The notes beneath the pieces were generated by a model. The model was not told where the DNA came from, ran no database searches, and saw only the letters and a program-made list of their open reading frames with translations. DNA of 64,000 bases. Source: Annona cherimola (taxonomy: Eukaryota > Streptophyta > Magnoliopsida > Magnoliales > Annonaceae). How positions within the stretch are numbered: position 1 is the stretch's first letter; each line of letters opens with the position of its first letter. Shown in pieces: positions 36,181 to 48,100 of the stretch. The position numbers and the translations under genes were made by a program. The stretch is taken from assembly GCA_030490835.1 (NCBI GenBank), contig CM059975.1:13955579-14019578 (forward strand), in the 5' to 3' direction.

Positions 36181-37829
36181 TGGGAGAATTTGCACTATAA
36201 ACTCTTTAACTTTGTGTTTTAATATTTTAAACTCTAAAATTTGCGTATTAACATACTTAACTCCGTGAAGTTTTTGTCTTTGCGTTTTAAATCCTCACTA
36301 CTTACAACATTAAAACACTGTTAAACCTATATATAATGTTAAAGATCAAAACTTTGTATGTTCTAATATGTTAATAAGCAAATTTTGAGGTTGAAAATAC
36401 TAAAATATTAATAAGTGAAGTTAGATGATTTATTATGCAAATTCCAAGCCAAACATACCATTTGTATTTTAACAACTTTCACATCTATATATTTGTAATA
36501 CTCCTGTTATTGTTTTGTTTTTTTAAAAAAAAATTTTTTGCCCGTAATCATTACTGCTACAAGCCTATAATATCCCAACTTTTTAAAAAAAATTCTTTTT
36601 TTTTTTTTTAACGCCCATCAGATGAGCCGATGATCAAGCTGGAGAGATGCTTTCAGGTTCCGGACAAACTCACCTGCTCTTGTCCTGGTCGATTCCCACT
36701 ATTCTCCGTACGTTCCAGAATGTCAGACGCGGAAGGCACCCGGAAAATTGTAGTGGTTCGAGCTCCGGTAGGGTGAACTTGACTGACTTGGGCCTCGCCC
36801 AGTGGGTCATCTGTCGCGGGACCCACCTACTTTTTCTTTTTCTTCTCGTTCTTCTTCTTTTCTATGGAAATTGTCTTATCCTCCATTCCCAATTGTTATT
36901 GGGTGTCTTCCACGTGATCAGATCATCCTTTCGTTCCCACATTTAAACCACTTTTGTCCCCGATAAAATTATTAAGGGCAGTCGTATCACCTATGGTGAC
37001 GTGGGAATATGAATTTTTTCGTGGGATTTTTAAATATTGTGGAAAATAAGAAAGGGATTATTTTAAAAATTATGTGATTAAAATAAAATAATACAAGTAA
37101 AGTTCAAATACATAGGATAATTACAAGAAAAAATGATTAGATAATAAGTTTAAAATTAAAAAAATAAAGTTGTTGGATAGTTAAATTATTTATTGGAGAA
37201 TGTGGATGAGAAATAAAAATTTTGGAAAACCAGGGATGCAGATTATCATATGTGCCCCGCAAAAAGAAAAAGAATAAAAATGAAATTCTTTTAGAAAGGA
37301 TGTGATCGATATGATATGATATCTATAAACTGAAAATAAATTAGGTAATTGCATAAGAAATTATTAAAATATAAAGATAAAATAAAAAATAAAATAACTA
37401 AAATAGATAAACTGATTTGAATGGAAAATGAAGTTACCTTCTCCCATTCACTTACAAGATCATCAAATGTCTCCTAGGCTCAATTTGGCAAAGAAGAATG
37501 AAAAATTTGAAGAAAAAATTTAAAAAAGCGAAAAAGTGATTTAATGAAATAAAGATAATTATCTTAAATTTAGTTATATGGGAGATATAGAATAATTATA
37601 AAAATATAACAGTAACGAAAAAGTAAAGTTGCGTTAACATGTTAAATATATTATGAAGAAAGGGGTAAATTTTTTTTAAAAAATTTTGGTTATCAAATGG
37701 ACCCTAAATGGAAATGATGAAATAGATAATTTTATTTTTTGTTATGACCTATGTTTACATTTGCTATTTTATTTCAACGCGGACTCGTTTTATTTTCCCC
37801 AGCCAGATGCCCTTTACCGTGCGCCCATG

Positions 37830-37995
37830 CACGTCGGTCGCCAGAGCACCGAAAGGTCGAGCAGATTATGAAAATCGCAGCCGGCCATCCGCGGTCGCGA
37901 GATGTGACGTATGGGACGTGACGTATGGCCATTCACGGTTGTCGGTCCACATACCAAACTTGCTGAGCACGAACCGTACGTTGTGGTTACCACAA
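37830..37995 (+). promoter_or_regulatory. Upstream block shared with gene A
   Basis: It contains CGCCAGAGCACCGAAAG, CAGCCGGCCATCCGCGG and GTCGGTCCAC followed by TGCTGAGCACGAACC in order. The same order, diverged, occurs at about 18050-18160: CGCCAGAGCATCGGAAAG, CAGCCGGCCGGATGCGG, TTGGTCCAC, TGCTCAGCCATGAACC. It lies 1.7-1.9 kb before the D start and the partner 1.35-1.45 kb before the A start. Either a conserved distal regulatory block or plain residue of the duplication. Confidence 0.5.
37905..37923 (+). promoter_or_regulatory. Paired TGACG motifs (as-1-like)
   Basis: TGACGTATG occurs twice; the TGACG cores start at 37905 and 37919, 14 bases apart. The classic as-1 element, bound by TGA bZIP factors in salicylate responses, has cores 12 bases apart, so this is similar but not identical. 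It lies about 1.8 kb upstream of gene D, which is far for direct promoter action. Confidence 0.35.
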
Positions 37996-38048
37996 ACTGA
38001 CAGGCACATGTCAAGCTTACGGTGCGTCTGTTCTTTTCTTCTAGATGA

Positions 38049-38343
38049 ACCAGTGTGTGTTGGGTGGGAGATAAAATTTTTCATGAAAAATTTTTAGAAT
38101 AGAAGTTGTCAAATCAATAGAAAGTAATGTGATATAATAGAAATAATGATGAGGAGTAAAGAGAATAAAGTTAAAATAGATAGGTTAGTTGTATGAGTAG
38201 TTGTGTAGAAATGATTGAAAAGTAGGGTAGTTTGTATAGAAAAATATGAAAAAATAATTAAAAAATAAAATAATTATGGAGAGTGAAAAGTTTTAGATTG
38301 AAAAGTTTTAGTTAATACTTTTTTGCCATAAACAAACACACCC
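38049..38343. mobile_element. Tourist-like MITE
   Basis: Right end CAAACACACCC followed by TAA. Clear family interior (TTAAAATAGATAGGTTAGTT, GAGAGTGAAAAGTTTTAG). The left end is diverged. Confidence 0.68.
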
Positions 38344-38863
38344 TAAGTAGCCATTGCATTCTCTCTATCGAAAAAAAAAGTCATTACCACCTACAAAGCA
38401 CGGCCGGGAGCTTTTATCTCCTTAGAACTGATTTTAGATTTGAAACTAAGGAGGGGGTTATATTTTTTATTTAATTGTGAGGGTTATGTTGTCTTTTTTG
38501 TTGTATTTAGAAGCCTGTGGTTATTTCTGTTGATATTTGAGAGCTTATAATTGTCTTTTTTTGAAAATAATTGCACTGTCTGCAAAGAAAATGTGAGATA
38601 TTTGGGGGGGGGGGGAGATTTGAATTCCATGAATCATTTTTCTGTTGTTCAATTTACTAATGAGGGAGTAAATGGAATTATAGGTTGGTTACGATGTGTT
38701 TGTTAAGGTGACGATGGTTATGGTAAATTTTTGTGAAATTGTAGGATGAAGTGTGAATGAAAAAGAAATATTTTAAGAATTAGGTGATTGATATAAAATA
38801 ACAAAAATCTGAAATAAAGAGAATAATTAAAAAATAATTAGAATATAAAAGCAAAGTTAGAAA

Positions 38864-39205
38864 AATAAAGTTGTTGTGTTTTTTTTTTTTTTTTGATTGG
38901 TACAATTACATGTATCTCAACACATATTATACTTGAAAATCTGAGATATTCTTACAAATATGAGGGACACATATTCCCAAAGAAATCTGGAGACATAACT
39001 CCATGAAAGAATAAGGAAGACACAGCTTCCAACAATCACTTAGGAGACTACCTGCTCCTATACACCATCCATCCGAGAGACCACCTTGTTTTCGCTCCCA
39101 CCCATTTTTTTTCCGCCCGGAGCGCAATTCGAAACTCCGCCGCAGCCCTGCGCACATTTGCGCCTCTGACAGCCTAGCCTCGGTTGGTAATAAAGTTGTT
39201 GTGTT
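38864..39205 (-). mobile_element. SINE-like retroposon with 17-bp target duplication
   Basis: A perfect direct repeat AATAAAGTTGTTGTGTT lies at 38864-38880 and 39189-39205. Between them, 38881-39188 begins with a T run (the poly(A) tail of a - strand element). Read on the - strand, the 5' 75 bases are GC-rich, with an A-box-like AGGCTGTCAGAGGCGC and a B-box-like GTTTCGAATTGCG, suggesting a tRNA-derived SINE head. The rest is non-coding. It lies 0.5 kb upstream of the gene D start. Confidence 0.75.
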
Positions 39206-39436
39206 ATTACATGGTTTGTTGGAAAATATTCACCCCATGATTTGTGCTATCCATTTTTTAAAACCGATATAAAATTTTAACTATTCGATTATTACTTTTC
39301 TGTAATTTTTGCGGATGTCCGTGATTGACAGCAGCCTTTGCATGTTTTTATCTCAGCACGCCTTTCTTGTCATTTCTCTCTCGCACGGACGGTTGAACCC
39401 CTGGGGTAACGCAACGGTGTGAACTGTGAATTCACG

Positions 39437-39442
39437 TTGACT
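39437..39442 (+). promoter_or_regulatory. W-box upstream of AAA-ATPase D
   Basis: TTGACT, a WRKY-binding core, about 165 bases before the TATA box of gene D. Defence-linked relatives of this ATPase are known to be stress-induced; the link here is inference. Confidence 0.4.
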
Positions 39443-39606
39443 TTCAAGTCACAATCCGCACCGTGGCTAACCATGATCAAGAGATCCTCACCATTGATTC
39501 GCCCGTTCCGAAACCGCCAAGACGCTTGCCAGCACAAAAATTCATTTCGCACGCGTAGCCCTGAGGAACTAGCCACCAGCTTTCTTCCCCAGCCCGTCGG
39601 CTCCGC

Positions 39607-39615
39607 CTATAAATA
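39607..39615 (+). promoter_or_regulatory. TATA box of AAA-ATPase D
   Basis: CTATAAATA, a near-consensus plant TATA box, 84 bases before the ATG at 39699. It predicts transcription from about 39635-39640 and a 5' untranslated region of about 60 bases. The ATG at 39619 would then fall before the transcript start. Confidence 0.7.
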
Positions 39616-39698
39616 TCCATGGGAAGCGAGAGAATATCAGCAAGCAAAAACCAGCTTAGGCATTACAGCAATTGGAGCAAGAAAGAATTCGGAAGAAG

Positions 39699-41255
39699 AT
39701 GGAGCATTTGTGGGGCGGAGTGGTGGGGCCTAGCCTGGCCAGCATCATGTTCATCTGGGCCATGGCCCATAAATACTTGCCTTACAACATCGAGTCGTAC
39801 GTCTCCAAGTACATCACCACCCTCTTCACCGCCGTCTACCCCTACATCGAGATCAAGATCAATGAGTACACCGGCGACCGCCTCCAGCGCAGCGAGGCCT
39901 ACGCCGGCATCCAAGCCTACCTCATGGGCACCACCGCGCAGAGCGCCCGCCGCCTCAAGGCCGACCTCGGCAAGGACAGCACCAATCTCGTCGTCAGCAT
40001 GGACGACAACGAGCAGATCACCGACGAATTCCGCAGCGTCAAGCTCTGGTGGACCGCCGGCGCCACCCACTCCCGGGCCCCTCCCTCCTTTTTCTACCCG
40101 GCGGAGGAGGTGCGGAGGTTCTACCGCCTCTCCTTCCACCGGCGCCACCGCCAGATGATCATGGACCACTACCTCCGCCACGTGCTGGAGGAGGGGAAGA
40201 AGATCAGCATCCGCTGCCGGCAGCGGAAGCTGTACATGAACAACAAGACGAGCGAGGGGCGGTTCGGGAGGGTGTGGAGCCACGTCGTGTTCGAGCACCC
40301 GGCCACGTTCCAGTCGCTGGCCATGGAGGCGGACAAGAAGCATCGAATCGTCCAGGATCTCATCACTTTCACCAACGCCAAGGAGTTCTACGCCAGGATC
40401 GGGAAGGCGTGGAAGAGGGGGTACCTCCTGTACGGCCCGCCGGGCACGGGGAAGTCGACGATGATCGCCGCCATGGCCAATTTCTTGGACTACGACGTGT
40501 ATGATCTGGAGCTAACGGCCGTCAAGGACAACACGGAGCTACGGAAGCTGCTGATTGAGACCACCAGCAAGTCCATCATTGTCATCGAGGACATCGACTG
40601 CTCGCTCGACCTCTCGGGGAAGCGAGAGAAGAAATCGCCCAGCAAGGGGAAGGAGGAGGAGAAAGAGGAGGAGAAGAAGAGGCCCGATGCGGAGAAGGAA
40701 GACAACAGCAGCAGCAAGGTTACCCTTTCGGGCCTGCTCAACTTCATCGACGGATTGTGGTCGGCTTGCGGAGGCGAGCGTATTCTCGTCTTTACCACCA
40801 ACTACGTGGAGAAGCTCGATCCTGCCCTCATACGGAGAGGGCGGATGGACATGCACATCGAGATGTCGTATTGCAGCTTCGAGGGGTTTAAGGTCCTGGC
40901 CCAAAACTATCTAGCCCTGGATTCGCACCCTTCCTTTGAGAAGATCGAGCAGCTACTGCAGGAAGCTAAAATCACCCCCGCAGACGTGGCCGAGAACCTG
41001 ATGCCAAAGTCCTCAATCCTCACCCCCGAGGAAAATGCCGAGGTTTGCCTCGAAAACCTTATTCAAGATCTCCAAAAGATCAAGGAAGAGGCGATTCAGA
41101 AGGCGCAAGAAGCAGAGCGTCTGTCAAAAGAGAGCAGCAAGCAAGAAGAGCTTCAGAAGGACCGAGAAGGGGAAGTTGGGTCACAAGATGGCAACCGGCG
41201 AGAAGGGCCAATGGCAGCGGCAGCAGCGGGGAAGAGGGATGGACTACAGGAGTGA
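39699..41255 (+). CDS. BCS1-like AAA-ATPase D (OM66/HSR4 type)
   Basis: Intronless, 518 residues. The first in-frame ATG is at 39699; the open frame extends upstream only through non-ATG codons. A membrane anchor at about residues 5-25 (VVGPSLASIMFIWAMAHKYLP) is followed by the AAA-associated domain with MDDNEQITDEFRSVKLWW. The AAA core has Walker A GPPGTGKST at residues 246-254, Walker B VIEDIDCSL, a Lys/Glu-rich insertion (KEEEKEEEKKR), sensor-1 TTNY and RRGRMDMHIEMSYC. The tail is long, charged and Glu/Lys/Gln-rich with a possible coiled coil, unlike A and B. The gene has a strong TATA box and a W-box. Family members are membrane-anchored stress-induced ATPases; the substrate is unknown. 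Its GC content is far above the flanks. Confidence 0.94.
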   Translation: MEHLWGGVVGPSLASIMFIWAMAHKYLPYNIESYVSKYITTLFTAVYPYIEIKINEYTGDRLQRSEAYAGIQAYLMGTTAQSARRLKADLGKDSTNLVVSMDDNEQITDEFRSVKLWWTAGATHSRAPPSFFYPAEEVRRFYRLSFHRRHRQMIMDHYLRHVLEEGKKISIRCRQRKLYMNNKTSEGRFGRVWSHVVFEHPATFQSLAMEADKKHRIVQDLITFTNAKEFYARIGKAWKRGYLLYGPPGTGKSTMIAAMANFLDYDVYDLELTAVKDNTELRKLLIETTSKSIIVIEDIDCSLDLSGKREKKSPSKGKEEEKEEEKKRPDAEKEDNSSSKVTLSGLLNFIDGLWSACGGERILVFTTNYVEKLDPALIRRGRMDMHIEMSYCSFEGFKVLAQNYLALDSHPSFEKIEQLLQEAKITPADVAENLMPKSSILTPEENAEVCLENLIQDLQKIKEEAIQKAQEAERLSKESSKQEELQKDREGEVGSQDGNRREGPMAAAAAGKRDGLQE

Positions 41256-42144
41256 GAATGCACGTTTGTTTATGTTCCGTTGTTGCTATAGACTCGGAAA
41301 GCGTTGGACACTGGCTTGCCACGTCAGATGGGCATGGCTATGGCACTGTTGTTTCTTTACGGGTGTTGTTGTGGCATTATCTCAAATGCTCTCCTCTGCT
41401 TCTCTCTTCTTGGGATATACTGATATGATAATTTCCTTCAGACCGATTTCTAATTATCCCTTTTTTTTTTTTATAATAAAAAGCAATCGACACCAACGCT
41501 TGGATTTCTATACAACTACGAAAGAATCGAAGACGCAAAAACTATCAACCAAAGTAAGCTATTAAATGCAACCACCTTATCGATTCAAAAGCGTGATATT
41601 CCTTTCATTGATAAAAATATGAATAGACACTGTCTACCTCAGACAAGAGGATGATTCCATACAACAGGAAAAGCAGCAGCTGAATATTGTCATTCATCCA
41701 ACTGAATGCTTCTACGAGACAATTGGTGCATTGGTGCAGTGCGCCAGGTAGAAGCACCAACAAGACTCGAAAAATCTGAAAGCTCGCAAATTTTTTTTTT
41801 TTTTTTTTTAACCCTTGTGCAGTATCTGCATTTGGGGGTGTATTGTACAATGTCCTCTGGTCATAGATGGGGCCAGGGCGGGAAAATGTTGAAGTGATGG
41901 GTGCCTATCTACACATTCTTGGCGCCACATTCTTCTCCCCAGTGAAAAACCACTAAAGAGAGCACAACTCTTCCATAGGCAACCTCATTCGATTAGTGCT
42001 CAATTACCCCCTTCTTGAGCTAACCAATATCTAAACATACCGTTACACCTCCCATAAAATTTTCCAGGACTGGATGCATTTCTGCAAAACCACGCAGGTA
42101 AAGCAATAGCACAGGCAGATTTCTTCTATGCCAATGCCACATGA
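41256..42144. other. Intergenic DNA between gene D and the DDR4-like gene
   Basis: The two genes converge here, so their 3' untranslated regions lie in this interval. There is a T run at about 41790-41809. No further gene recognised. Confidence 0.5.
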
Positions 42145-45100
42145 TCAGTCCCTATCTTCATCTTTTACTACCCCATCGTCAAATCCAGTGCCTGGAGCAA
42201 GTTCATTAAGATCAAGAAATCGTCTCTTCTGGACACCCTCAGTTTCTTGACCTGGGCTATCCACTTTCTCAGGAGACTGATTCTGTTCTTTGGCTTCGGC
42301 CACCACATTGCCGTCTTCAACCACTTGAAGATTTTCTGTCTCTTGGGCAGCATCTTCCTCTGACTCCTGACTTGCTGTGGAGTCTTCAACATTATCATTA
42401 TCACTAGAATCTGAATGCTCGTCTGATGCATTGTCCTTGAAGTCCTTGTCAACCTTCATTGAATCAGCTTCTGATTCTGACATTTCATACTGTCGGTAGT
42501 CAATTCGGTTTCGGGTAGCCCGTTTGCTCCGCCTGAGGCCTGACTGGATCTCATCAACAGATCTCAATTTTGCCCCCCTCCTTCGACTAGGAAGTTTCTT
42601 AGATCTGCGTGGCTCTTCAATATCATCACTGATGCTCAATGAATCTTCCTCTTCCTCTTCTTCCTCATCCTCAGCATTGTCTTCATCCCAACGGTACTCT
42701 TCATCTCCCTCTGAGCTGCTTGATATTTTCCTCTGTTTGCGGCTCCTTAAATATTCTTCATCATAAACTGCTTCTCCAACAATGTCATCATCGCTGTCAA
42801 AGTCTGCATCATTATCTGAAACAGCTTCTACAAAATCTTTCACTGAATATCTCTGAGGCCTTTGCCTCCGCCGATTGCTACAAGTTGGTTTGAGTTCAGT
42901 AAGTACGTAGATAAGAAATCAACCAAAATACATTTGTTCAAAAGAATTAGAAAATTCACAAGGTACATTAGTTTTAACTTGGCTCAGGGAAAACTTATAT
43001 CTTGACTGGAACTTCTATAGTAATCTTCATTACATAGGAGATTACAAGAGGATCTCTCTCCAACGGAATTTTAAGTCTTCTTTCCTTACATGATATGGTG
43101 CCCACCTTCTTGGATAGAAATTCAAGCAGGACCAAAACTCATGATGGTCCGGTATGATGAATTGGTTAGAGTGAAATGCCAGCAACACATGCAGGTGGCA
43201 TCACATGTTTATATGAAAGCACCAAATATAAAGTAACGGGAGATAAACATACGTGCGATCCAGAGGCTCAGATTTGTGCTCTCCATCAGTTTCATCATAA
43301 TCAGTGGACTTTTGAGAAGATGTATCATTGGACGCTTGCTGGGGAGCATGTGAAGAACCATTCCATCGACTACCATTAGCAGATGCTTCAGGCTTTGCAA
43401 GACTTTCTCTTCTCAGAGCAGGTTCAGGAGAAACCTGTCTTCTTCTGAAAATAAATCCAAAAGGGGGGGGGGGGGGGGGGGGGGGAACGCAAGAAAACTT
43501 CAACAACTCTATAATGGCATTCAGCAAAAGATTATGAGAGTAATTAATTATCTATGATACAAGAAAAGGTATGAAACCTTACTTGGTTATTTTTATTGCC
43601 TCATTGATTGAACGGTCATAATCATCTGCAAAAAAGTATAGAAGGTGAACATTGCTTGTCGGATGTAAAACAAGATGGTGTCTACGATAAAAACAATATC
43701 AACAACTGGCCTGTGTGTGGGGAAAATAACAATCAAGATTTCCATAGAAAACTATTTCCTTAGCCATTAGCATTGGCTCAGCACTCATCTAGCTTTCCAG
43801 AGTACGGCAGCACCCTAACCACAATTTTTAGCCACCTGTATGATTCTTAGGTTCAAATGATATTTGTGCAGCCTGGACAAATTGCATATAGGCTTTTGTG
43901 GACAGCAGCAGCAGAAGGTTAAAGTGCCACGAAAAGGAAATCTCTGGAATATTGAGTTTTTACAATCATCCTTTGATTTTTCCCTTCTACAAGAATATCA
44001 ACAAAACTCTAGGTAATTTACACAAAACTCATTCATGAAAGGAATTACAAATAAGGAGCCAGAAAATTTGTAGACATAAATGCAACCAACACACAATTAG
44101 CATCATGCAAATAGTTCCAACATAAATCTACTTACCAAATGTGTAGGTGACAGGTTTCCTATCACGCAAGGAACGTCCTGAAGTAAGTCCATCTGCTGTT
44201 AAAAAGCTATCAAGGAGAAGAGCTTCTCTTTGTTGTTTTTTAAGCAATTTTTCTTTCCTCTGCAGAGAGTGAAAAGTCAATGATCAAATAACATATACCG
44301 CCAAGAGATTAACATATGGGAAAGAGCAATGATGAATCAGCACAGTAATGTCAAATAAAAAAAAAGAACCTTGTGAATTTTCTCAATCTCTGGCAGATAA
44401 TCAATCTTTAACCTCTTCCCAAGTGCAGCCTCAATCCTATTTCTACTTGCTACAAGCTTCTCCTGCAGATATATAAACACTATAGTCACTAATCTATACG
44501 AAAGCATGAATGTATTTGAGGTCTGTCAATGCACTATATAACCTCCAAGGGCCTTGCTTCATGAATCAGTGACCATGGAGATTAACAACAAGAAAAGAAA
44601 AATGCACTAGGAGAGGAGCCAAACAACCCCAAAAACAATAGCAAGTAAAGAAGATGATTCCTGTCATTAGCATAAATTTCATTAACCCATGTAAAATTTC
44701 TGAGTGTTTCCCTGAGATCTTGGAGTCAGCACAGAACAATGGAGAAATGGAATGAGAGAGGAGCCAAAGATATCGAAATCACATGGAAGAAAAAAGTTAG
44801 CAGGAGTCCCATTGACCCATCTAGAACTTGGAGCAGTTAGACGACAAATGAGTACAGCAATAAAAGAAAGTACGAAGGGTAAGGCCTAAGAATCGACCTG
44901 TGAACGTTTCAAAACTTTCGACTAACATAAACATATCACCCCTTCCCCTTACAATTTCCATTCGTTTCCTTCTCTGTTTATCCACTCACTTTGTTTTACT
45001 TCACTTTATGTTAAAATGCTATGCTTCTGCATTCCCTATTCCATGGACCACATTGTACAAGAAAATAAATTTTAAATTGCAACAACTCCTAAAGCATTTT

Positions 45101-48100
45101 AAAATCAGTCCCTAAGCTACCTAAAAAATAAAAATAGTTTCTTCCTAAGTCCAAGGATCTCCAACCAGTTACTCTTCAAATAGTTTCCTCCTTCCTCTCT
45201 TTATTCTTTTCTTTTCTTCATTTGATCTTTATTCCAAAGGCTAGAACATCTTTCCAAAATCAAGCTGTAATTTGAAGTAGAATGCAATCTTCAACAATTT
45301 CTGGTAGATTGTTTGTAAAATAAGCATCCTAAGTCCAAGGATCTCCTATTTGTAGAACCATTTCCAAGAATAAAACAAAATAAATCTTTGTTTTTCCACC
45401 ACAGTAGAAAGAAAACATATTCAAAATGATGCTTCCAGAATACAGACATACATATGCATTTGTATGATGTCTGTGTAAGATGTACTACCTAGCTTCCAAT
45501 CATACTTGAAAACAAACACAGCATGTGGTCCAAACAAAAATGCAAATGAACCATCTTCTTAAATTTGTCACTGTACAAGAAGATAATGGAGAAGCACACA
45601 GTTTTGTGAAATAAATGATCATGTCATGTGCCTTAACCAGCAATATCTTAAGGCTAGCAGGCTATTTCAGATGCTGCTGGGTAACTGTCAGCACTGCTGC
45701 TGATATTCCCATTTTGTATTGTATTTTGGGTTTCACGGTCTGCTGCCTAGCTATTTCTGTATGCCTTTGCTCATTCTATCAGACAATCTGGAAGAGAAGG
45801 AATTTGTCAACACAACAACAACTCCTGACACCAAGAGCATGGTAGAATTGAAGGGCCTTAGGATGTGAATTAAGCTGTTAAGGCAATAAGAGTCGTATAG
45901 CATGAGTGAGATAGTCACTGTCTCACAACCTCTAAAAAGACATTTACACAACATAATATGGCTGGGATGACTCCTTAGTGAGGCATGAAAATCTATAAGG
46001 TGGTTTGGGAAGTGATAAAACTTTTGGATGAAAAGTTTTTGGTGTAAAAGTTATTAAATTGATAAAAAATGATGTAATATGATAGGGGTAATGATGAGGT
46101 GTAAAGACAACAAGGTTAAAATAGATAGGTTAGTTGCATGGATAGTTGTATGCAAATGATTAGAAAATAAGGCAATTGTATAAGAAGATGTGAAGAAATA
46201 ATTTTAAAATATGGTAGTTATGAAGAGTGAAAAGTTTTAGTTTGACATTTTCTTCTCATTGCCAAACACACCATAGCCTACAACAAAATTCTGAGTTCCT
46301 AGATCTCTTGCCTGGAGATGTACAGATAAACTTTAAGGACCAACATCCAACCTGAGATGTAGCAATATTTTGATGGCTCTTGCAGCATTCCAGTAGCTCC
46401 TTATAATGGGCAAAGTGAAACATCTATTGGGATCTAGTTCTGAAGCAGCAGTTCATCTGCATACTGTCAAGTGCATGGTTGGGCACAGATTTCCAATTAT
46501 CAACCATTAAGGGATATTCGATGAGTACTAAGGAACTTTCATTGGATGCTTGGATGAATCCCATCATTTATCAATAGAGATCCACATCATGTTTGCTTAG
46601 ATTAACAGAGAAATAAATACAGTTGCTGACATCTTCAAGAGGAAGATTTATTCCGGAAAGCACATCTTCATCAGTGATACTGATTAATAAGAATGTTCCT
46701 TTTTACACCCTTGTGTGTGTGTGTTTTTTTTTTTATTATTCCAGACTCAACAGTAGTCAAGGGCTAAGTCTAGATTTTCCACTCCATCAAAAAAAAAAAA
46801 AAAAAAAAACTTGATTTCCCACATCATGTTTGCTTAGACTAATAGAGAAACAAGTACAGTTGCTGACATCTTCCAGAAGAAGATTTCTTCCAGAGATATT
46901 TTCCACATCAGGAATTCATTGGATGCTTGGGTGAATCCTTTCATTTTTCAATAGAGACCCGCATCATGTTTGCTTAGATTAACAGCGAAACAAGTACAGT
47001 TGCTGACATCTTCAGGCGGAAGATTTCTTCCAGACAGCCCATCTTTATCACTGATATTGAAATTAATAAGAATGTTCCTTTTTACACCCTTTTGCAATTT
47101 TTTTGGGGGGTATTTTACCTTTTATTCCAGACTCCACAGTATTCATGGGCTGTCTTTATTTTCCTTTGTAGGTGATCTTTCCTGTTTGTTTCTTCTCTGT
47201 CTACTACAACTCTAGTTTTCAGAAAAGAAACCCAAATAAATGCTCATATGGCTGAAAGATTTCAATTGTCAATGTACCCGTTCTGTTACAAATTAACTCA
47301 CTGTCAACATTGGAAAACATATAAAACAGCAAAGAAAAAAACTGTTGCGAGAAAATGAAGAGCTTTTTTCTAATAATGAAAAACACCGAACATATAACTT
47401 ACTGAAACATCTTGGAATTCATCCAAATTGGTTGCTACTGTCTCCCACTGACAAGATATAATTGGATTGGATGGAACCCCCCTCGCCTTCGCCTTTTTTA
47501 CTTCTATTTTTCTGATTTCGCGGTACAAGCGATGGCCAATTATTGGATCATCCTCATACCTAACAATGCAAGACAAAATACCGTCAAATGGATCACCAAC
47601 ATAAAATAAAAACAGAAAGTCAAGGACAAAACCAAAAAAACTCCGTTAAAGAAATTTGTTAGTTTGGTTGGATTACCAAAATGAAGTTCCATGAGAATCA
47701 CCCCCAATTCGTTCTTTACGAAAGACTGAGAGACGCATCCCACGTTTGATTGAGTCATCAATATAGCTTCGGATATCTTCTTGCTACAAAATGGAGAAAA
47801 AATTACAAGTTCAAAATTCCAGTCTTAGATTGCTATAGGAGATGTTTGGGAATATAAAAGTGGTGGAAAATGTAGTATTTTGTGGGAATAGAAAATGAAA
47901 TATTTTGAAAATTGTGTGATTGATATGAAATAATAGGGGTAAAGTTGGAATAAATAGGTTTGTTGGAAGGTAGTTGATAGGGAAAATGATTAGAATATAA
48001 AGGTAAAAGTGGAAAAATATAATGATGAGTTGTGAAATGATGGATTTCGAAATCCGTGCCACCACATTTTCCTTCCCACAATTCCCACACCATATTCCCA

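Larger units (their letters stand above)
36181..38048. other. Distal upstream region of gene D
   Basis: AT-rich DNA with two GC-richer islands, at about 36620-36960 and 37800-38030. The first has an open frame without recognisable domains and I do not call it a gene. The second resembles a block upstream of gene A (see the feature at 37830) and holds paired TGACG motifs. Confidence 0.45.

Noticed and set aside
36647..36946. Open frame of 99 codons in a GC-richer island
   Set aside because: No domain, signal peptide or homologue recognised. The island looks like promoter-type DNA, and a 99-codon frame is expected by chance at this composition.
39672..39698. N-terminal extension of AAA-ATPase D to 39672
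   Set aside because: That position is a TTG codon. The first ATG is at 39699 and gives the normal family N-terminus.
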